Positions 35,015-44,827 of a stretch of DNA of 53,066 bases are shown here, piece by piece; position 1 is the stretch's first letter; each line of letters begins with the position of its first letter. The notes below the pieces were generated by a model, which saw only the letters and a list, made by a program, of their open reading frames with translations, did no database searches and had not been told where the DNA came from. The translations under genes were made by a program, and so were the position numbers. This stretch comes from Sulfuricurvum sp. (lineage in GTDB: Bacteria; Campylobacterota; Campylobacteria; Campylobacterales; Sulfurimonadaceae). The stretch lies in assembly GCF_030691015.1 (NCBI RefSeq), contig NZ_JAUYFF010000018.1:1-53066 (forward strand). The letters run 5' to 3'.

Positions 35015-37108
35015 TTACGAAGCTACCCCATAGTGTTTGAGAAGTTTTTCAAACTCGTCATCTTTGCCAAACTCTTTTAGGTAATAAGCGGCAATACTCT
35101 GCGCTACGGCAAGCGATTTTGCAGCGAGGAGGAGTCCGAGTTTATTGAATGTTGCTTGACGTATACATTCTCTGATTTTCGGTTTAAAAATAGGTATCCC
35201 CGCATACGGGAGTAATATCTGCTGTACCTGTTTTATCTCTCCGTTAGCAACCGATTGCATAGCATTTGAGAGTACTTCATCAAATGTTTCATCGTATGCG
35301 ACAAACTCAGCCATCGATTCAAGTATGGGATAGGCTACAACAAGTTCGTATGCGGTTTGAATAGCGTTATTTTGGATCGCTTCTAATAGTTTTTGCCGCA
35401 GTTGAATCTCTTTTGCCAGTTCCATCAGCTGCTCTTTATAGGGAAGAAAAACAGCGACTTGTTTTATCCCGGAAAACGCATCGTCGTATTTTCCCTCTTC
35501 AATGAGCTTTTTTATTTTGCCAATAGAGGCTTCGGCAAGGGAGCATATTTTTTTATAGACCTCTTCGGATGTTAAAAAATCATATTTAGCCGTTAATGTG
35601 AAGTACTCTCTGAATTGTTTTTCTTTGATGAGAGCGTCCGCTTTGAGGTAGAGCTCATAGTTTTTTTGCAATGAGTGTATCATCTCTTTTTTTGCGGGTA
35701 CCACACAAAAGGGTTTAAGAATTTCCTGTGCTTTTGGGGCATTGCGTAGCGGGTCGGCAGCAATCAACTTTTTTGCTTCTGCAAAGCTTTTTGTAAAGTA
35801 AAGTTCCAGTTTACGTGCACTATCGGTTTTTTCAAGATACGGAGCTCTATCCAGCATTCCGAATGCTTCCTGAAACTCTTTTTTCTGAACTAAAATAGCA
35901 AATTTTTCAAAATCTTTTTGCTTCTGAAGTAAAAATTCAAACTCTTTTTTATGTTCGTCATCCGATAAAAACGGAGTAGCAAATTCCAATGCAGAAGCAG
36001 CGTTTCCTGTGGAAAACTGATTGATAATTTCTTTAAGCATCTCTTCCCATGCTTCTTGAAACATTTCAGACATCGGATGTATAGCCAAAAATAGGTTGTT
36101 GTCCAAACATCTTTTGGCAGTTTTAAAATTTTTGACGCTAAGCGCTTGTGAGAAATCATCAATAAAGGCATGCATATCGATCATATAGACCCATCCGCTC
36201 TCAAAGCCTATAAAAAGATACGTATCCTCTACGTGCAATGAACTGATCCCTTTTTGATCAAGTTTAAAGGAGGAAAACATTGTATTATCGGAGAGCTTGA
36301 CCACATAAATCGTTCCGTTTCGTCCTCCGACTATGGCAAAACGTCCGCTGGAATCGACGGCACAGCAACTTGGCCAAGAAGGGAAGAGGGCTTTTTTAGA
36401 AGTTTCATCCGTTTTCAAATGGTATACATAAGAGTTTCCTTCACGACCGATTGCGTACAATGATTTAGAGTCATTATAGAAGAAAGAGTGTTCGATTGCA
36501 TCCTCTGCAAACGTGTTTAAACGCTCTTTTTGATGGCGGATGTTTAAAACGTTCAATGACTTGTCATAGGCGGAGTAGGCTAAGTTTCCTCCCTTTTTAT
36601 CGACGGTGATATGAGAAATATAATCGGGCTTTGGTTTAAGTGACATGATAATCTTGCCGGTTTGTGTGCTGTACATGTAGACTTTCCCATCGGTCCCTCC
36701 GGTAAGAAGGTATTGACCCTTTGCCCCGCAAAAGGTCATAACCTCTGCTCTCTGATCATGTCCGCGCAGTCCTATAACCGCTTCTGCATTGTTTTCCATC
36801 GGGTCTGGAAATGCACCTTCCACCTCACTTTCCGTATCAGCTATAGACGGGAGTTTCACACAAATAGCACAGTCATTATTGATTTTTGCACTGTATGCTA
36901 CATGGCCGTTTTGACTGAAAGAAGACCCTTTTTGAAATCGATGTAAAGGAGTTGCTTCTTGGATCAATGATACTTCGGATCGATTCCACTTCGTTCTGCA
37001 GACAGTATGTAGGTTTCCGTCGGTATCGCTAAAATAAATCGTCTTCTCATCGGAGTGGATGGCGATTACACTGGCGTTAACATGAAAAGATTGGATGATT
37101 TTAATCAT
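35015..37108 (-). CDS. WD40-like beta-propeller protein with helical C-terminus
   Basis: This 697-residue cytoplasmic protein has no signal peptide or membrane helix. Residues ~1-340 carry repeated WD40/quinoprotein-like blades (AIHSDEKTIYFSDTDGNLHT, LTGGTDGKVYMYSTQTGKI, AIVGGRNGTIYVVKLSD, LFIGFESGWVYMID). Residues ~350-697 are almost entirely helical, with TPR-like units (FEKFAILVQKKEFQEAFGML; DALIKEKQFREYFTL). It is a scaffold-type protein and the last gene of the unit starting at 40593. Intracellular beta-propellers are unusual inside two-component operons, and its ligand is unknown. Confidence 0.75.
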   Translation of the reverse strand: MIKIIQSFHVNASVIAIHSDEKTIYFSDTDGNLHTVCRTKWNRSEVSLIQEATPLHRFQKGSSFSQNGHVAYSAKINNDCAICVKLPSIADTESEVEGAFPDPMENNAEAVIGLRGHDQRAEVMTFCGAKGQYLLTGGTDGKVYMYSTQTGKIIMSLKPKPDYISHITVDKKGGNLAYSAYDKSLNVLNIRHQKERLNTFAEDAIEHSFFYNDSKSLYAIGREGNSYVYHLKTDETSKKALFPSWPSCCAVDSSGRFAIVGGRNGTIYVVKLSDNTMFSSFKLDQKGISSLHVEDTYLFIGFESGWVYMIDMHAFIDDFSQALSVKNFKTAKRCLDNNLFLAIHPMSEMFQEAWEEMLKEIINQFSTGNAASALEFATPFLSDDEHKKEFEFLLQKQKDFEKFAILVQKKEFQEAFGMLDRAPYLEKTDSARKLELYFTKSFAEAKKLIAADPLRNAPKAQEILKPFCVVPAKKEMIHSLQKNYELYLKADALIKEKQFREYFTLTAKYDFLTSEEVYKKICSLAEASIGKIKKLIEEGKYDDAFSGIKQVAVFLPYKEQLMELAKEIQLRQKLLEAIQNNAIQTAYELVVAYPILESMAEFVAYDETFDEVLSNAMQSVANGEIKQVQQILLPYAGIPIFKPKIRECIRQATFNKLGLLLAAKSLAVAQSIAAYYLKEFGKDDEFEKLLKHYGVAS

Positions 37109-37118
37109 GATGTGCCGC

Positions 37119-37925
37119 TCAATTGAGAAGTTCTATCAAACAAAGCACATAAAAACGGGTATTGTCATCCGAGAGTATCCGCTTGATTTTTGCCGAATAA
37201 AGGACTCCTTCAATGTCAAAATAGAGTTCGTCTCCCATAAGCAAAAATTCTTCTTTCCAATCACAAAAATGGGGATCGCTTTTTACGGGAGCATCATCAT
37301 TCAGGAGATCTTTAAAGTTGAGCTCTTTATTGATCAGTTTTGTATAATAAGGGGTACCTGCAAAGATAGAGAATATTTCACTATTGCCGACAATCACATG
37401 ATCGTGTTGATCAAGGATCAAGGAGGGGAGGGGGATGTTTTTGATAAGAGATTCAAGAGATTTATTGAAAGCGTGCTGTATCAGTTCCAGCTGATCAAGC
37501 TTTTCCCTCTCTTTCTGCTGAGATTCCTGCTCGATTTTAAGGGCTAAATCGTATAAAATATTGTCCAGCTTATCAAAAATAATCGGCTTAATAATAAAGT
37601 TCTCGATTCCGATTTCAATGGCACGTAACATATATTTTGCTTCGGAATGGGCTGTAATCATAATGCATTTTTGTGTTGGGTTATGCGCTTTAATTTTTTC
37701 AAGCATATCAAGACCTTGCATAATTGGCATCGTCTGATCTGAGATAACGATGTCAATCGGACGGAGCGAATTCAGATAAAAATCAAGTCCTTCTTGACCG
37801 TTTGAAGCGAGGGAAACATGTCCAACCGTATCGCTGAGCATATCGGAAACCATTTCACGAATGAGCCTCTCGTCATCAACGAATAGAACATGTAGTTTTT
37901 TTGCTAGCGTGATATGATTTTCCAT
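37119..37925 (-). CDS. Response regulator with C-terminal PAS domain
   Basis: The 268-residue product has a receiver domain (FVDDERL; acceptor Asp in VISDQTMP; Lys in IIKPII), a ~25-residue coiled-coil linker (EQESQQKEREKL) and a C-terminal PAS domain (SLILDQHDHVIVGNSEIF). No catalytic or DNA-binding output is present, so it may act by protein-protein contact or as a phosphate carrier. It is 2 nt from the upstream REC-kinase gene and 10 nt from the WD40-like gene. Confidence 0.83.
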   Translation of the reverse strand: MENHITLAKKLHVLFVDDERLIREMVSDMLSDTVGHVSLASNGQEGLDFYLNSLRPIDIVISDQTMPIMQGLDMLEKIKAHNPTQKCIMITAHSEAKYMLRAIEIGIENFIIKPIIFDKLDNILYDLALKIEQESQQKEREKLDQLELIQHAFNKSLESLIKNIPLPSLILDQHDHVIVGNSEIFSIFAGTPYYTKLINKELNFKDLLNDDAPVKSDPHFCDWKEEFLLMGDELYFDIEGVLYSAKIKRILSDDNTRFYVLCLIELLN

Positions 37926-37927
37926 TT

Positions 37928-39214
37928 TTAGCCTTTGTTGTTAATGTGTGCAGGGATAAATATTGTAAATACCGCTCCTTCAGCGTCATTATGAGCCGTA
38001 ATGCTCCCGCCAAGGTGCTCTTCGACAATCCGTTTAGACATATACAAACCGATTCCCGTCCCTTGCGATTTGTGTTTGGTCGTAAAATAGGGTTCGAAAA
38101 TTTTGTCGATATATTGAAGATCGATCCCGCCCCCATTGTCGTAAATACGGATGAGTGCTTGAGTTTTATCATCCGAACAAGCTACCTCTAAACGGATAAC
38201 TCCGTTTAAGATAGCATTGGAAACAATTGCATCTTTAGCGTTATTGACAAGGTTGAGCAGTACTTGCTTGAGGTCTTCGGGAAATCCGTAAAGCTCTATA
38301 TCCGATTGCACGGATGTCTTCAATGTGATGTTGGCAAGATTAAAACTCGGTTCTACGAGTGTAATCGCATTTTCAATAATACTGTAGAGGGTATAGTGTA
38401 CTTTTTCTTTATTAGGCTCAAAGTGTCCTCGGAAGTCATCAATCGTCTGAGACATGTGGGTGATGGTGTCCATAGCTTGGTTGAGCGCATGTTCCATGGC
38501 TTTGTTATCAAGCGTCCCGTTACTGTGCTGACGGTAAACTTTTTGAAATAACATGGAAATAATATTGAGCGGTTGTCGCCACTGATGGGCAATATTGCCG
38601 ATCATTTCACCCATTGCAGCAAGTTTGGCCTGTTGAAAAAGGAGGGAATCTTTTTGCCTGTTTTTTTCAATTTCTTCTTCAATCTTCACTTCCAAATCGT
38701 TATTGAGTCTTTGAATGGTTTTCGTAGAGGTATAACTGATTGAGAGGGAATAGACCAGCTGATAGATCTCTTCACTGTTGAAGGGTTTACGAATGTAATA
38801 GGTATTGCTCTTCAGCGCATCCAATATCTCTTTATTCGTCCGATCCGAATAGGCGGTTGCAATAATTATATGGACATCGGGATCGATTTGTTTGAGGCGA
38901 AGCGATGTCTCGAGTCCGTCGATGCCGTTTGGCATCCGCATATCGACGATACAGACGGGAATACTCAACCCCTCTTCATAGTGTCGGCGAAAAATTTCTA
39001 CACCGTCCAACCCGTTGTTGGACTGAAAAAGGTTAAAATTCATCGTCCTGTCGGTAGGATCAATCGCACTGCACTGAATATCATGCAACTGCTCAAGCTT
39101 TAAAATTGCATCTTCAAGGCTCGTTTTTTTATACGGTGCCAATATGGCGGCATACGCTTCGAGGATAGTAGTATCATCATCAATGGTAAGAACGTTATGA
39201 ACAGCCTCACTCAT
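37928..39214 (-). CDS. Hybrid histidine kinase with N-terminal receiver
   Basis: The 428-residue product starts with a receiver that has an insertion of ~30 residues between its first strand and the acceptor Asp (CIVDMRMP; Lys in IRKPF). A coiled coil and a kinase core follow, with H-box GNIAHQWRQPLN (about residue 212), N-box LVNNAKDA, G1 YDNGGGID, F-box FEPYFTT and G2 GTGIGLYMS. It is cytoplasmic. The ATG overlaps the stop of the preceding kinase gene (ATGA), pointing to a phosphorelay with that kinase and the downstream REC-PAS protein. Confidence 0.9.
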   Translation of the reverse strand: MSEAVHNVLTIDDDTTILEAYAAILAPYKKTSLEDAILKLEQLHDIQCSAIDPTDRTMNFNLFQSNNGLDGVEIFRRHYEEGLSIPVCIVDMRMPNGIDGLETSLRLKQIDPDVHIIIATAYSDRTNKEILDALKSNTYYIRKPFNSEEIYQLVYSLSISYTSTKTIQRLNNDLEVKIEEEIEKNRQKDSLLFQQAKLAAMGEMIGNIAHQWRQPLNIISMLFQKVYRQHSNGTLDNKAMEHALNQAMDTITHMSQTIDDFRGHFEPNKEKVHYTLYSIIENAITLVEPSFNLANITLKTSVQSDIELYGFPEDLKQVLLNLVNNAKDAIVSNAILNGVIRLEVACSDDKTQALIRIYDNGGGIDLQYIDKIFEPYFTTKHKSQGTGIGLYMSKRIVEEHLGGSITAHNDAEGAVFTIFIPAHINNKG

Positions 39215-40593
39215 GATTTATATCCTGGGGCAAGTGTAATCGTGAAGAGAGTCCCTTTTCCAATTCCTTCAGATTTGCAGGTAATCGTATGTCCGTTTCC
39301 GGTTAGAAAATTGGCAAAAGAGTGCAGCCCAAGTCCGTGCCCGTCTTTTTTGGTCGTAAAGCCCTGTAAAAATACATTCTTAGTTGTCTCTTCATCCATT
39401 CCGATACCGTTGTCATAGACTTCTATTACAATATTTTCATCCATCATAATGGTATCGTTGTTCATCATGTCAAGTTCGAAGAAGCTCCCCTCGATAGGGA
39501 CGCTTCTCGCCGAAATTTTTATAATTTTCGGAAAAAGTTTATGGCTTTTGTCTGCTGTGAGAATCGCATGGATTGAATTTTTAAGGACATTAAGCATTCC
39601 GTTAAAAAGATGTATTCTATTAATTTGAAAACTAAGGCTTGGATGTATATCCACCATAAGTGCAATATCGTTTTTAAAGAGTTGCGGTTCGATGACACTG
39701 CGTATTTCGGTAATAAGATCGATAAATTTGACCAACTCATCCATATTGTTTTTGGTATTTTTGTAGAGTTCTTGTTGATAGGCTATGGTGGTAGCGATAT
39801 TACTGATCGCTTTTTGTAGATTTTTCATATCGCTGTCTAAAACATTCTTAATAGTATCGGTCATAGAGGATTCGATAATATTCAGACTCATTTCGATTTT
39901 CTTGAAATTTTTGAGATACTCTTCTAAAACACTCTCTTTGACGAACTGTTTATTCCCCTGAAGCTGCTCTTTGATATGATCAAAATATTTGAAAAAGAAT
40001 TGCATCGGTTCGAGATTCTTAATAATACGCTCGGAGAGATGCTGCGCACCCGTGACGATATTTCCAATGTTGTGGATGTATTCGCTGGTCACATCAAAAA
40101 TACCCTGTTTATAGGCAAGTTCCTTGGATATACTGATCTCATTTTTATGCAGTTCAACGACATTGGTTATGTCTGTCAATGATAGGATATAGCTGGATTG
40201 ATGTTCACCCGATCCGCTTTCTTTGTTATCAATAACGGTGGATATGATTGTAAAATAAAGGAGTTTTCCGTCAATCAATATTTCAACTTTTGGAAGCATC
40301 CTCTCATCTTTAAATGTTAGAAATTCAAACCAAGAATCAGTTGAACACGAACCGTACGTATTGGTAATGGGAAGAACTTGAATTTTACGCGGAAAAGCAG
40401 GCTCCATCACCGAATCAAATATTTGGTGGAAATAGTTATTAGCCTGAAGAAGTTCACCCTTATGGTTTACAAGCAAGATTGCAGTATGTGCTGTAGCATC
40501 AAAAAGACTTTTGTTAATTTGATCTAAATCTTGTTGAAGCTGTTGAATATCAGTTTCGTATTGAAGGGTAAGAGGGGAGTGCGAAGTCTGCAT
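39211..40593 (-). CDS. PAS-containing histidine kinase with atypical H-box
   Basis: The 460-residue product has an N-terminal PAS domain (AILLVNHKGELLQANNYFHQ) and a helical histidine region whose likely phospho-acceptor is in SEYIHNIGNIVTGA. This is an HN-x-GN type H-box rather than HQWRQP. The ATPase domain has GIGMDEETTKNVF and HGLGLHSF. It is cytoplasmic. The ATG at 40593 follows AAGGA; a TTG one codon upstream is less likely. First gene of the four-gene unit under box B. Confidence 0.85.
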   Translation of the reverse strand: MQTSHSPLTLQYETDIQQLQQDLDQINKSLFDATAHTAILLVNHKGELLQANNYFHQIFDSVMEPAFPRKIQVLPITNTYGSCSTDSWFEFLTFKDERMLPKVEILIDGKLLYFTIISTVIDNKESGSGEHQSSYILSLTDITNVVELHKNEISISKELAYKQGIFDVTSEYIHNIGNIVTGAQHLSERIIKNLEPMQFFFKYFDHIKEQLQGNKQFVKESVLEEYLKNFKKIEMSLNIIESSMTDTIKNVLDSDMKNLQKAISNIATTIAYQQELYKNTKNNMDELVKFIDLITEIRSVIEPQLFKNDIALMVDIHPSLSFQINRIHLFNGMLNVLKNSIHAILTADKSHKLFPKIIKISARSVPIEGSFFELDMMNNDTIMMDENIVIEVYDNGIGMDEETTKNVFLQGFTTKKDGHGLGLHSFANFLTGNGHTITCKSEGIGKGTLFTITLAPGYKS

Positions 40594-40627
40594 CAAAATC
40601 CTTGGTATGTAAAAAGGTTATTGAATG

Positions 40628-40661
40628 ATTATGACGCCTTAGTGTTGCAAATATGTTGCAT
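40628..40661 (-). promoter_or_regulatory. Direct-repeat box promoter B
   Basis: On the minus strand: ATGCAACA - TAT - TTGCAACA (40661 to 40643), 9 nt, then CATAAT (40633-40628). Expected start near 40621, giving a ~28-nt leader with AAGGA before the kinase ATG at 40593. Confidence 0.65.
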
Positions 40662-40672
40662 TTAATGGAATG

Positions 40673-40692
40673 ACGGGAAAGATTATTCCCGT
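40673..40692 (-). terminator. Possible terminator at the end of the CZB chemoreceptor gene
   Basis: A perfect 7-bp stem (ACGGGAA / TTCCCGT) overlaps the stop codon of the chemoreceptor gene. The downstream T content is low, so it may only attenuate read-through into the next unit. Confidence 0.35.
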
Positions 40693-42113
40693 TTTGAAGC
40701 TTCTTTTAACATAGTGTCCATGATGATGAAAAGTTTACCGGATGCCGTTTCGACTTGTTGAAATCGATCCACTATTAGGTCTTTAGATTCACTTAGACCC
40801 GTAGTTTTAATTATCTCTGCCACTGCCAGAACATTGTCATGGACTTGTTTATGCGGTTCTTGAATCAGCTTGTACGATGGGAAGGCGCTAAAACTCTTTT
40901 TGCCGTCTCCTTGTTCATACCATTTTCCGAATCGGCAATTGGTATGATCGACAAATGCCCCATCCAATTTACGTGCGTAGACAGCATCGTACGCCCGTCC
41001 TTTGAAGAGTATATGATCTATTTTCGCTAGAGTAATAAATGCGGTGAGCTCAATATTATGGACGACATTCGCCGTTTCCAGTGCATTTGTATTGAAAGAA
41101 TGGATCGTTTCGGTAAAGTTTTGAATCATGCCGTTGGATTTGAACGCAATCTCATTCATTGCCTCTGAGCTGGATTGAATCTGGTGCGTATCTTGCTGTA
41201 GGGTCTGTATCGCTATAGAAATATCACCGGTCGCTTTTTGGGTTTTTTCTGCGAGTTTTCGAACTTCATCCGCGACAACAGCAAATCCACGCCCGTGTTC
41301 TCCCGCACGTGCGGCTTCGATGGCGGCATTCAGCGCAAGCAAGTTTGTCTGATCCGCGATATCTTTAATTAAATTAACAACCGAGTTAATATCGTTCGCT
41401 CTCGTCCCCAACGCATTGATAGCACCGTTAGAATCCTGTACCAGAGCGGTAAGTTCATTTAGATTGGTCGTAACGGTATCGAGTTCTTTTACCGTGATAG
41501 TTGATTGATCCGCTGTACTTTGAGAAATAGTTGAAATATGAGAAAGGCTCTCAATTGATGTCATAAGATCACGCTGAATGACATCAAGACCTCCGGTAGA
41601 ACGACTGATCTCAGCCAGTTTTCCGTCCAAATCGAAGAGTTTAAGTGACTCATGGCTTTGCTCCATCTTTTTAACGCTCAGGTTGATATTTTCAGCTGAA
41701 CGTTTGAAGGATCCTTTGAGCCCTGAACTTTGCACGGTGCGATAATAGTGATCTTTACTCAACGCATCGATAACGGCATAGGTATCACGCATATAGACTT
41801 CCAACTGATCTATCATATTATTGGTATTCCAGCATAATGCCTTAAGCTCTCCATATTCATTAATATTAGTTATTCGAGACTCCATGTGGCCTTCTTCGAT
41901 TTCATTCATCACCTCCGCAACTTTATGGATTGTGGATTGAACTTTACGAATATTGATAAAAATTGCCCACGCAATCGCAAAATTTATAACATTCAACAAT
42001 CGAATCCAGTCAAAGCCTATGGTAATGATTTCGACCACTAACGCTATTAAAAATACAACGATAGAGATAAGATTAAGATACTGTAATTTAGTGAGAGAGG
42101 ATGAATTCATCAT
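40683..42113 (-). CDS. CetA-like chemoreceptor with C-terminal CZB zinc-binding domain
   Basis: The 476-residue product has two closely spaced N-terminal membrane helices and no periplasmic ligand domain. A HAMP region and the MCP signalling hairpin follow ([35 protein letters not shown]). The C-terminal CZB domain carries H in HILFKGR, C in TNCRFGKWY, and H residues in PHKQVHDN as zinc ligands. The lack of a ligand domain and the adjacent PAS gene (26-bp overlap) match the split CetA/CetB energy-taxis system of Campylobacter jejuni. CZB domains respond to zinc or hypochlorous acid in other receptors, so this one may combine redox and zinc/oxidant input. Confidence 0.87.
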   Translation of the reverse strand: MMNSSSLTKLQYLNLISIVVFLIALVVEIITIGFDWIRLLNVINFAIAWAIFINIRKVQSTIHKVAEVMNEIEEGHMESRITNINEYGELKALCWNTNNMIDQLEVYMRDTYAVIDALSKDHYYRTVQSSGLKGSFKRSAENINLSVKKMEQSHESLKLFDLDGKLAEISRSTGGLDVIQRDLMTSIESLSHISTISQSTADQSTITVKELDTVTTNLNELTALVQDSNGAINALGTRANDINSVVNLIKDIADQTNLLALNAAIEAARAGEHGRGFAVVADEVRKLAEKTQKATGDISIAIQTLQQDTHQIQSSSEAMNEIAFKSNGMIQNFTETIHSFNTNALETANVVHNIELTAFITLAKIDHILFKGRAYDAVYARKLDGAFVDHTNCRFGKWYEQGDGKKSFSAFPSYKLIQEPHKQVHDNVLAVAEIIKTTGLSESKDLIVDRFQQVETASGKLFIIMDTMLKEASKRE

Positions 42114-42576
42114 AGGTGACCTTCATTTGATCTAATGCGGCAATTAATATTTTTTCGCCTGCAGCAATTCCGCCGATTTTTTCGGCACTGAGCATGGAAC
42201 GATAAAGCGGTTGAATAATAGAGAGCGCTTCTTTTTTGGGCTTACGGCGTACCGAGTGGTATCCGATAATATTCCCTTGTGCATCAAAGCTGGGAGTTAC
42301 ATGGGCATATACCCAGTAATAGTCATTATTTTTTGTCTTATTGATGACATAGGCAAAGACCTCTTCTCTCGATTGAATTCGCGTCCATAGCAATTTAAAA
42401 ACACTTGCGGGCATATCACTATGACGCAAGATGTTATGAGGGGCGTAGAGCAATTCGTCTTCAGTGTACCCTGACATACTGATAAACAGTTCATTACCGT
42501 AGGTAATCTTCCCTTTAATATCCGTTTTTGAGACGATAAATGTGTCATCGCTAAACGTCAATTCATTTCCTGCCAT
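42088..42576 (-). CDS. CetB/Aer-like PAS protein
   Basis: The 162-residue protein is an Aer-type PAS domain ([22 protein letters not shown], then [18 protein letters not shown]) followed by a short helical tail. In Aer and CetB this PAS domain binds FAD and reports electron-transport state; the same is inferred here. It has no membrane segment and presumably docks on the CetA-like receptor encoded next to it. A good AAGGAG ribosome-binding site precedes the ATG. Confidence 0.86.
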   Translation of the reverse strand: MAGNELTFSDDTFIVSKTDIKGKITYGNELFISMSGYTEDELLYAPHNILRHSDMPASVFKLLWTRIQSREEVFAYVINKTKNNDYYWVYAHVTPSFDAQGNIIGYHSVRRKPKKEALSIIQPLYRSMLSAEKIGGIAAGEKILIAALDQMKVTYDEFILSH

Positions 42577-42602
42577 ACTATTCTCCTTTCATTTGTTTAT
42601 TT

Positions 42603-44189
42603 TTAGCTTTTAAATTCATTAATACGAGATTGAAGCGATTTTGCCACTTGCAGTAATTTATCCGAGTCGCTCTCGATCATTTCGACACTTTTTTGGTTTG
42701 ATTGCGAAACATGATTAATATTTGATATCCGTTCAATGATCCATTCGATGTGGCTTACCACTTCAACTGAATCATTGTATGAATGCTGTGCAACAAGAAC
42801 GGATCGCTCCATTTCAGAAGAAGTTACCGAAATTTTTTCTTCTACTTCATCGGAAATAAGCGTTAATTGATTCATATTTCGGGCATTGTTGATCATCTTA
42901 TCGCTTACATCATTGATCGACTGTACGATTGTATTAACATTAATTTCTATCTCCGTTAAGCTTCGCTGCGTCCGCTCCGCCAACTTACGTACTTCATCAG
43001 CGACAACGGCAAATCCTCGTCCATGCTCACCTGCACGTGCCGCTTCGATTGCAGCATTGAGCGCGAGTAGATTGGTTTGATCAGCGATCTCTTTGATTAC
43101 TTCCAAAACATTTTTGACCTGATCGGCATCTTGACGCAAGCCAACCAGCTGGGAAGACATTTCCTGTTCCGTCTCAATGTACCCCTCAACCTCCACAACC
43201 AATTTACTGAGTACATTTTTAGCCGTAATCAATTCATTATTTGCCGTCGTAACATTTTTTTGTGTTTGCTCGGATATCAAAATACTTTTCGACAATATCT
43301 CTTTAATGGAGATACTTTTATCGGTAGCTTCTTTGACAATAGAACGCTCTTGATCTACCCCTTTAGAGATACTATGTGTTGCTTCGGTGATCGTAGATGC
43401 AATCATAGAATTCTGAGCACCCAATATTTTTACTTGATTGACGGTATCTTGAACCATAGCAACAAAATGATTGACTTCAACGGCCGCTTCTGAAAATTCA
43501 TCTTTTTTGGTTACTTCGAGTCGTTTGGTTAAGTCTTTATCACCGTTGACTAATTCATTGATACGTTTTTTGAGTTCTTCAAGCGGATGCAAGATTTCTT
43601 TTCCGAAAAAGATAGAAAGGATGACGACAAAAGCAACAATCGTAATACTTAAAGTAATCAACAAAATAAATTTTGTATTATCAATTTCTGCATCATTTTT
43701 CTCCAAAGAAACGACCAGATCCATAACTCCCAAGACTTCACCGATTTGAATATTAGTGTGGCACGATAAACATCTCTCTTGTGCGATCAATGGTTGTAAA
43801 AGGCGTATAGAATGCCCTTCGTCTCTGTTTTCAATGACTTGAGGCTTTTTGCTTTTAAAAATTTCCTGAATCATCGGATCATCACTGAATTGTTCATTTA
43901 ACCCAAACAGTTCAATTACCTGCTGAGATTTTTGAACTTCGATTTTAGAAACACCGTCGATCTCCTGTGCATGGGTAATGGCTTCGTTTACGACTTTTGG
44001 ATCACCGGCGAGCATACTTAGTGAAAGAGTTTGAAAGATAGAATCGCTTAGCATCATTAATGAGCGTTTGGCTGTTTCGTTAGAAAAGGTATTCAACGAT
44101 GTCGATATATACGAATATATTGCCCCCATCCCAATAAAACTAAAAAAAATAATTGTAAAAATTATTTTTGATTTGACGGTCGTTAGCAT
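42603..44189 (-). CDS. Chemoreceptor with periplasmic c-type heme motif
   Basis: The 528-residue product has a membrane helix at ~6-30, a ~140-residue periplasmic sensor, a second helix near 172-195, a HAMP domain, and the MCP signalling domain ([15 protein letters not shown]). The periplasmic domain contains CLSCH at 140-144, a heme c attachment site, within a Tll0287/DUF3365-like region. It is likely a redox- or gas-sensing receptor matured by a CcsBA-type synthase. I start at ATG 44189 after AGAAGG. A TTG extension to 44252 would run into repeat box C and add an implausible N-terminus. First gene under box C, followed by the PAS and CZB receptor genes. Confidence 0.9.
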   Translation of the reverse strand: MLTTVKSKIIFTIIFFSFIGMGAIYSYISTSLNTFSNETAKRSLMMLSDSIFQTLSLSMLAGDPKVVNEAITHAQEIDGVSKIEVQKSQQVIELFGLNEQFSDDPMIQEIFKSKKPQVIENRDEGHSIRLLQPLIAQERCLSCHTNIQIGEVLGVMDLVVSLEKNDAEIDNTKFILLITLSITIVAFVVILSIFFGKEILHPLEELKKRINELVNGDKDLTKRLEVTKKDEFSEAAVEVNHFVAMVQDTVNQVKILGAQNSMIASTITEATHSISKGVDQERSIVKEATDKSISIKEILSKSILISEQTQKNVTTANNELITAKNVLSKLVVEVEGYIETEQEMSSQLVGLRQDADQVKNVLEVIKEIADQTNLLALNAAIEAARAGEHGRGFAVVADEVRKLAERTQRSLTEIEINVNTIVQSINDVSDKMINNARNMNQLTLISDEVEEKISVTSSEMERSVLVAQHSYNDSVEVVSHIEWIIERISNINHVSQSNQKSVEMIESDSDKLLQVAKSLQSRINEFKS

Positions 44190-44218
44190 GATTAGCCTTC
44201 TTTTAAATAAGTGAGAGA

Positions 44219-44252
44219 ATGATAAATGTTTACTGTTGCAATAGTGTCGCAA
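44219..44252 (-). promoter_or_regulatory. Direct-repeat box promoter C
   Basis: On the minus strand: TTGCGACA - CTA - TTGCAACA (44252 to 44234), 9 nt, then TATCAT (44224-44219). Expected start near 44212, with AGAAGG in a ~23-nt leader before the heme receptor ATG at 44189. The box begins 5 nt after the stop of the upstream paralogue gene. Confidence 0.65.
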
Positions 44253-44257
44253 AACGC

Positions 44258-44827
44258 TTATTCAACATCGGAGTGACTTATCTCTTCAAGAAAACGGATA
44301 AACATTTGAAGCTGTTTTTTCTTTTTTGTGGAGCGGGCTTCGATAACTTTGTCACGAAAATGATCTAACAAGACATTTTGAAAAAGATAAAACTCAGAGG
44401 GGCTCATCCGCTCAGAAGCGTTGATTTTTTCTAATGCTGCATAAAGTTTTCTTCTTGTGGATGCCGTAAGTTCGTTATCCATATTCGCAAACACCGATTC
44501 ACATTCATAGATTGCTTTGGATGTAATGGAGACTTTATGTTCTTGTTCCGTTGTTTCTACGGCTAATAGCTTGAATTTTTGTGTCGTACTTTGGTACAGG
44601 TGCCGGTATTGGGAAATTAAATTATATTGGTGGATAATACTATCGATAGCCGCGTGCTGACTTAAATAAAAAATCGGAAGTTTTCCATAAATTTCAATGA
44701 CGGTTCTACCATTGGGAGATTGATACCACGTCAAAATTTTTGCCCCTTTGAGTCGTGCTTTGAGTATTATCTCTTCGAGTAAATGTTCGGAGGAATTATT
44801 CGTGGATACTGACAATATTGAGCACAT
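44258..44827 (-). CDS. Unrecognised ~188-residue family, copy 2
   Basis: This 189-residue cytoplasmic protein is the paralogue of the product of 26636-27199 and shares its whole length, including LKGAKI, W-x-QSPNG, the YLS motif, the R-LYQ helix, and the C-terminal KKKQ[12 protein letters not shown]. No known domain is recognised. The start ATG lies inside the 30-codon ORF at 44796-44888, in another frame, with no obvious ribosome-binding site, so its translation may depend on that ORF. It sits between the chemotaxis operon and the chemoreceptor genes, under box D. Confidence 0.7.
   Translation of the reverse strand: MCSILSVSTNNSSEHLLEEIILKARLKGAKILTWYQSPNGRTVIEIYGKLPIFYLSQHAAIDSIIHQYNLISQYRHLYQSTTQKFKLLAVETTEQEHKVSITSKAIYECESVFANMDNELTASTRRKLYAALEKINASERMSPSEFYLFQNVLLDHFRDKVIEARSTKKKKQLQMFIRFLEEISHSDVE

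Noticed and set aside
44190-44252. N-terminal extension of the heme chemoreceptor from TTG 44252
   Set aside because: It starts inside repeat box C, has no ribosome-binding site and adds a polar, atypical N-terminus; ATG 44189 follows AGAAGG and starts at the membrane helix.
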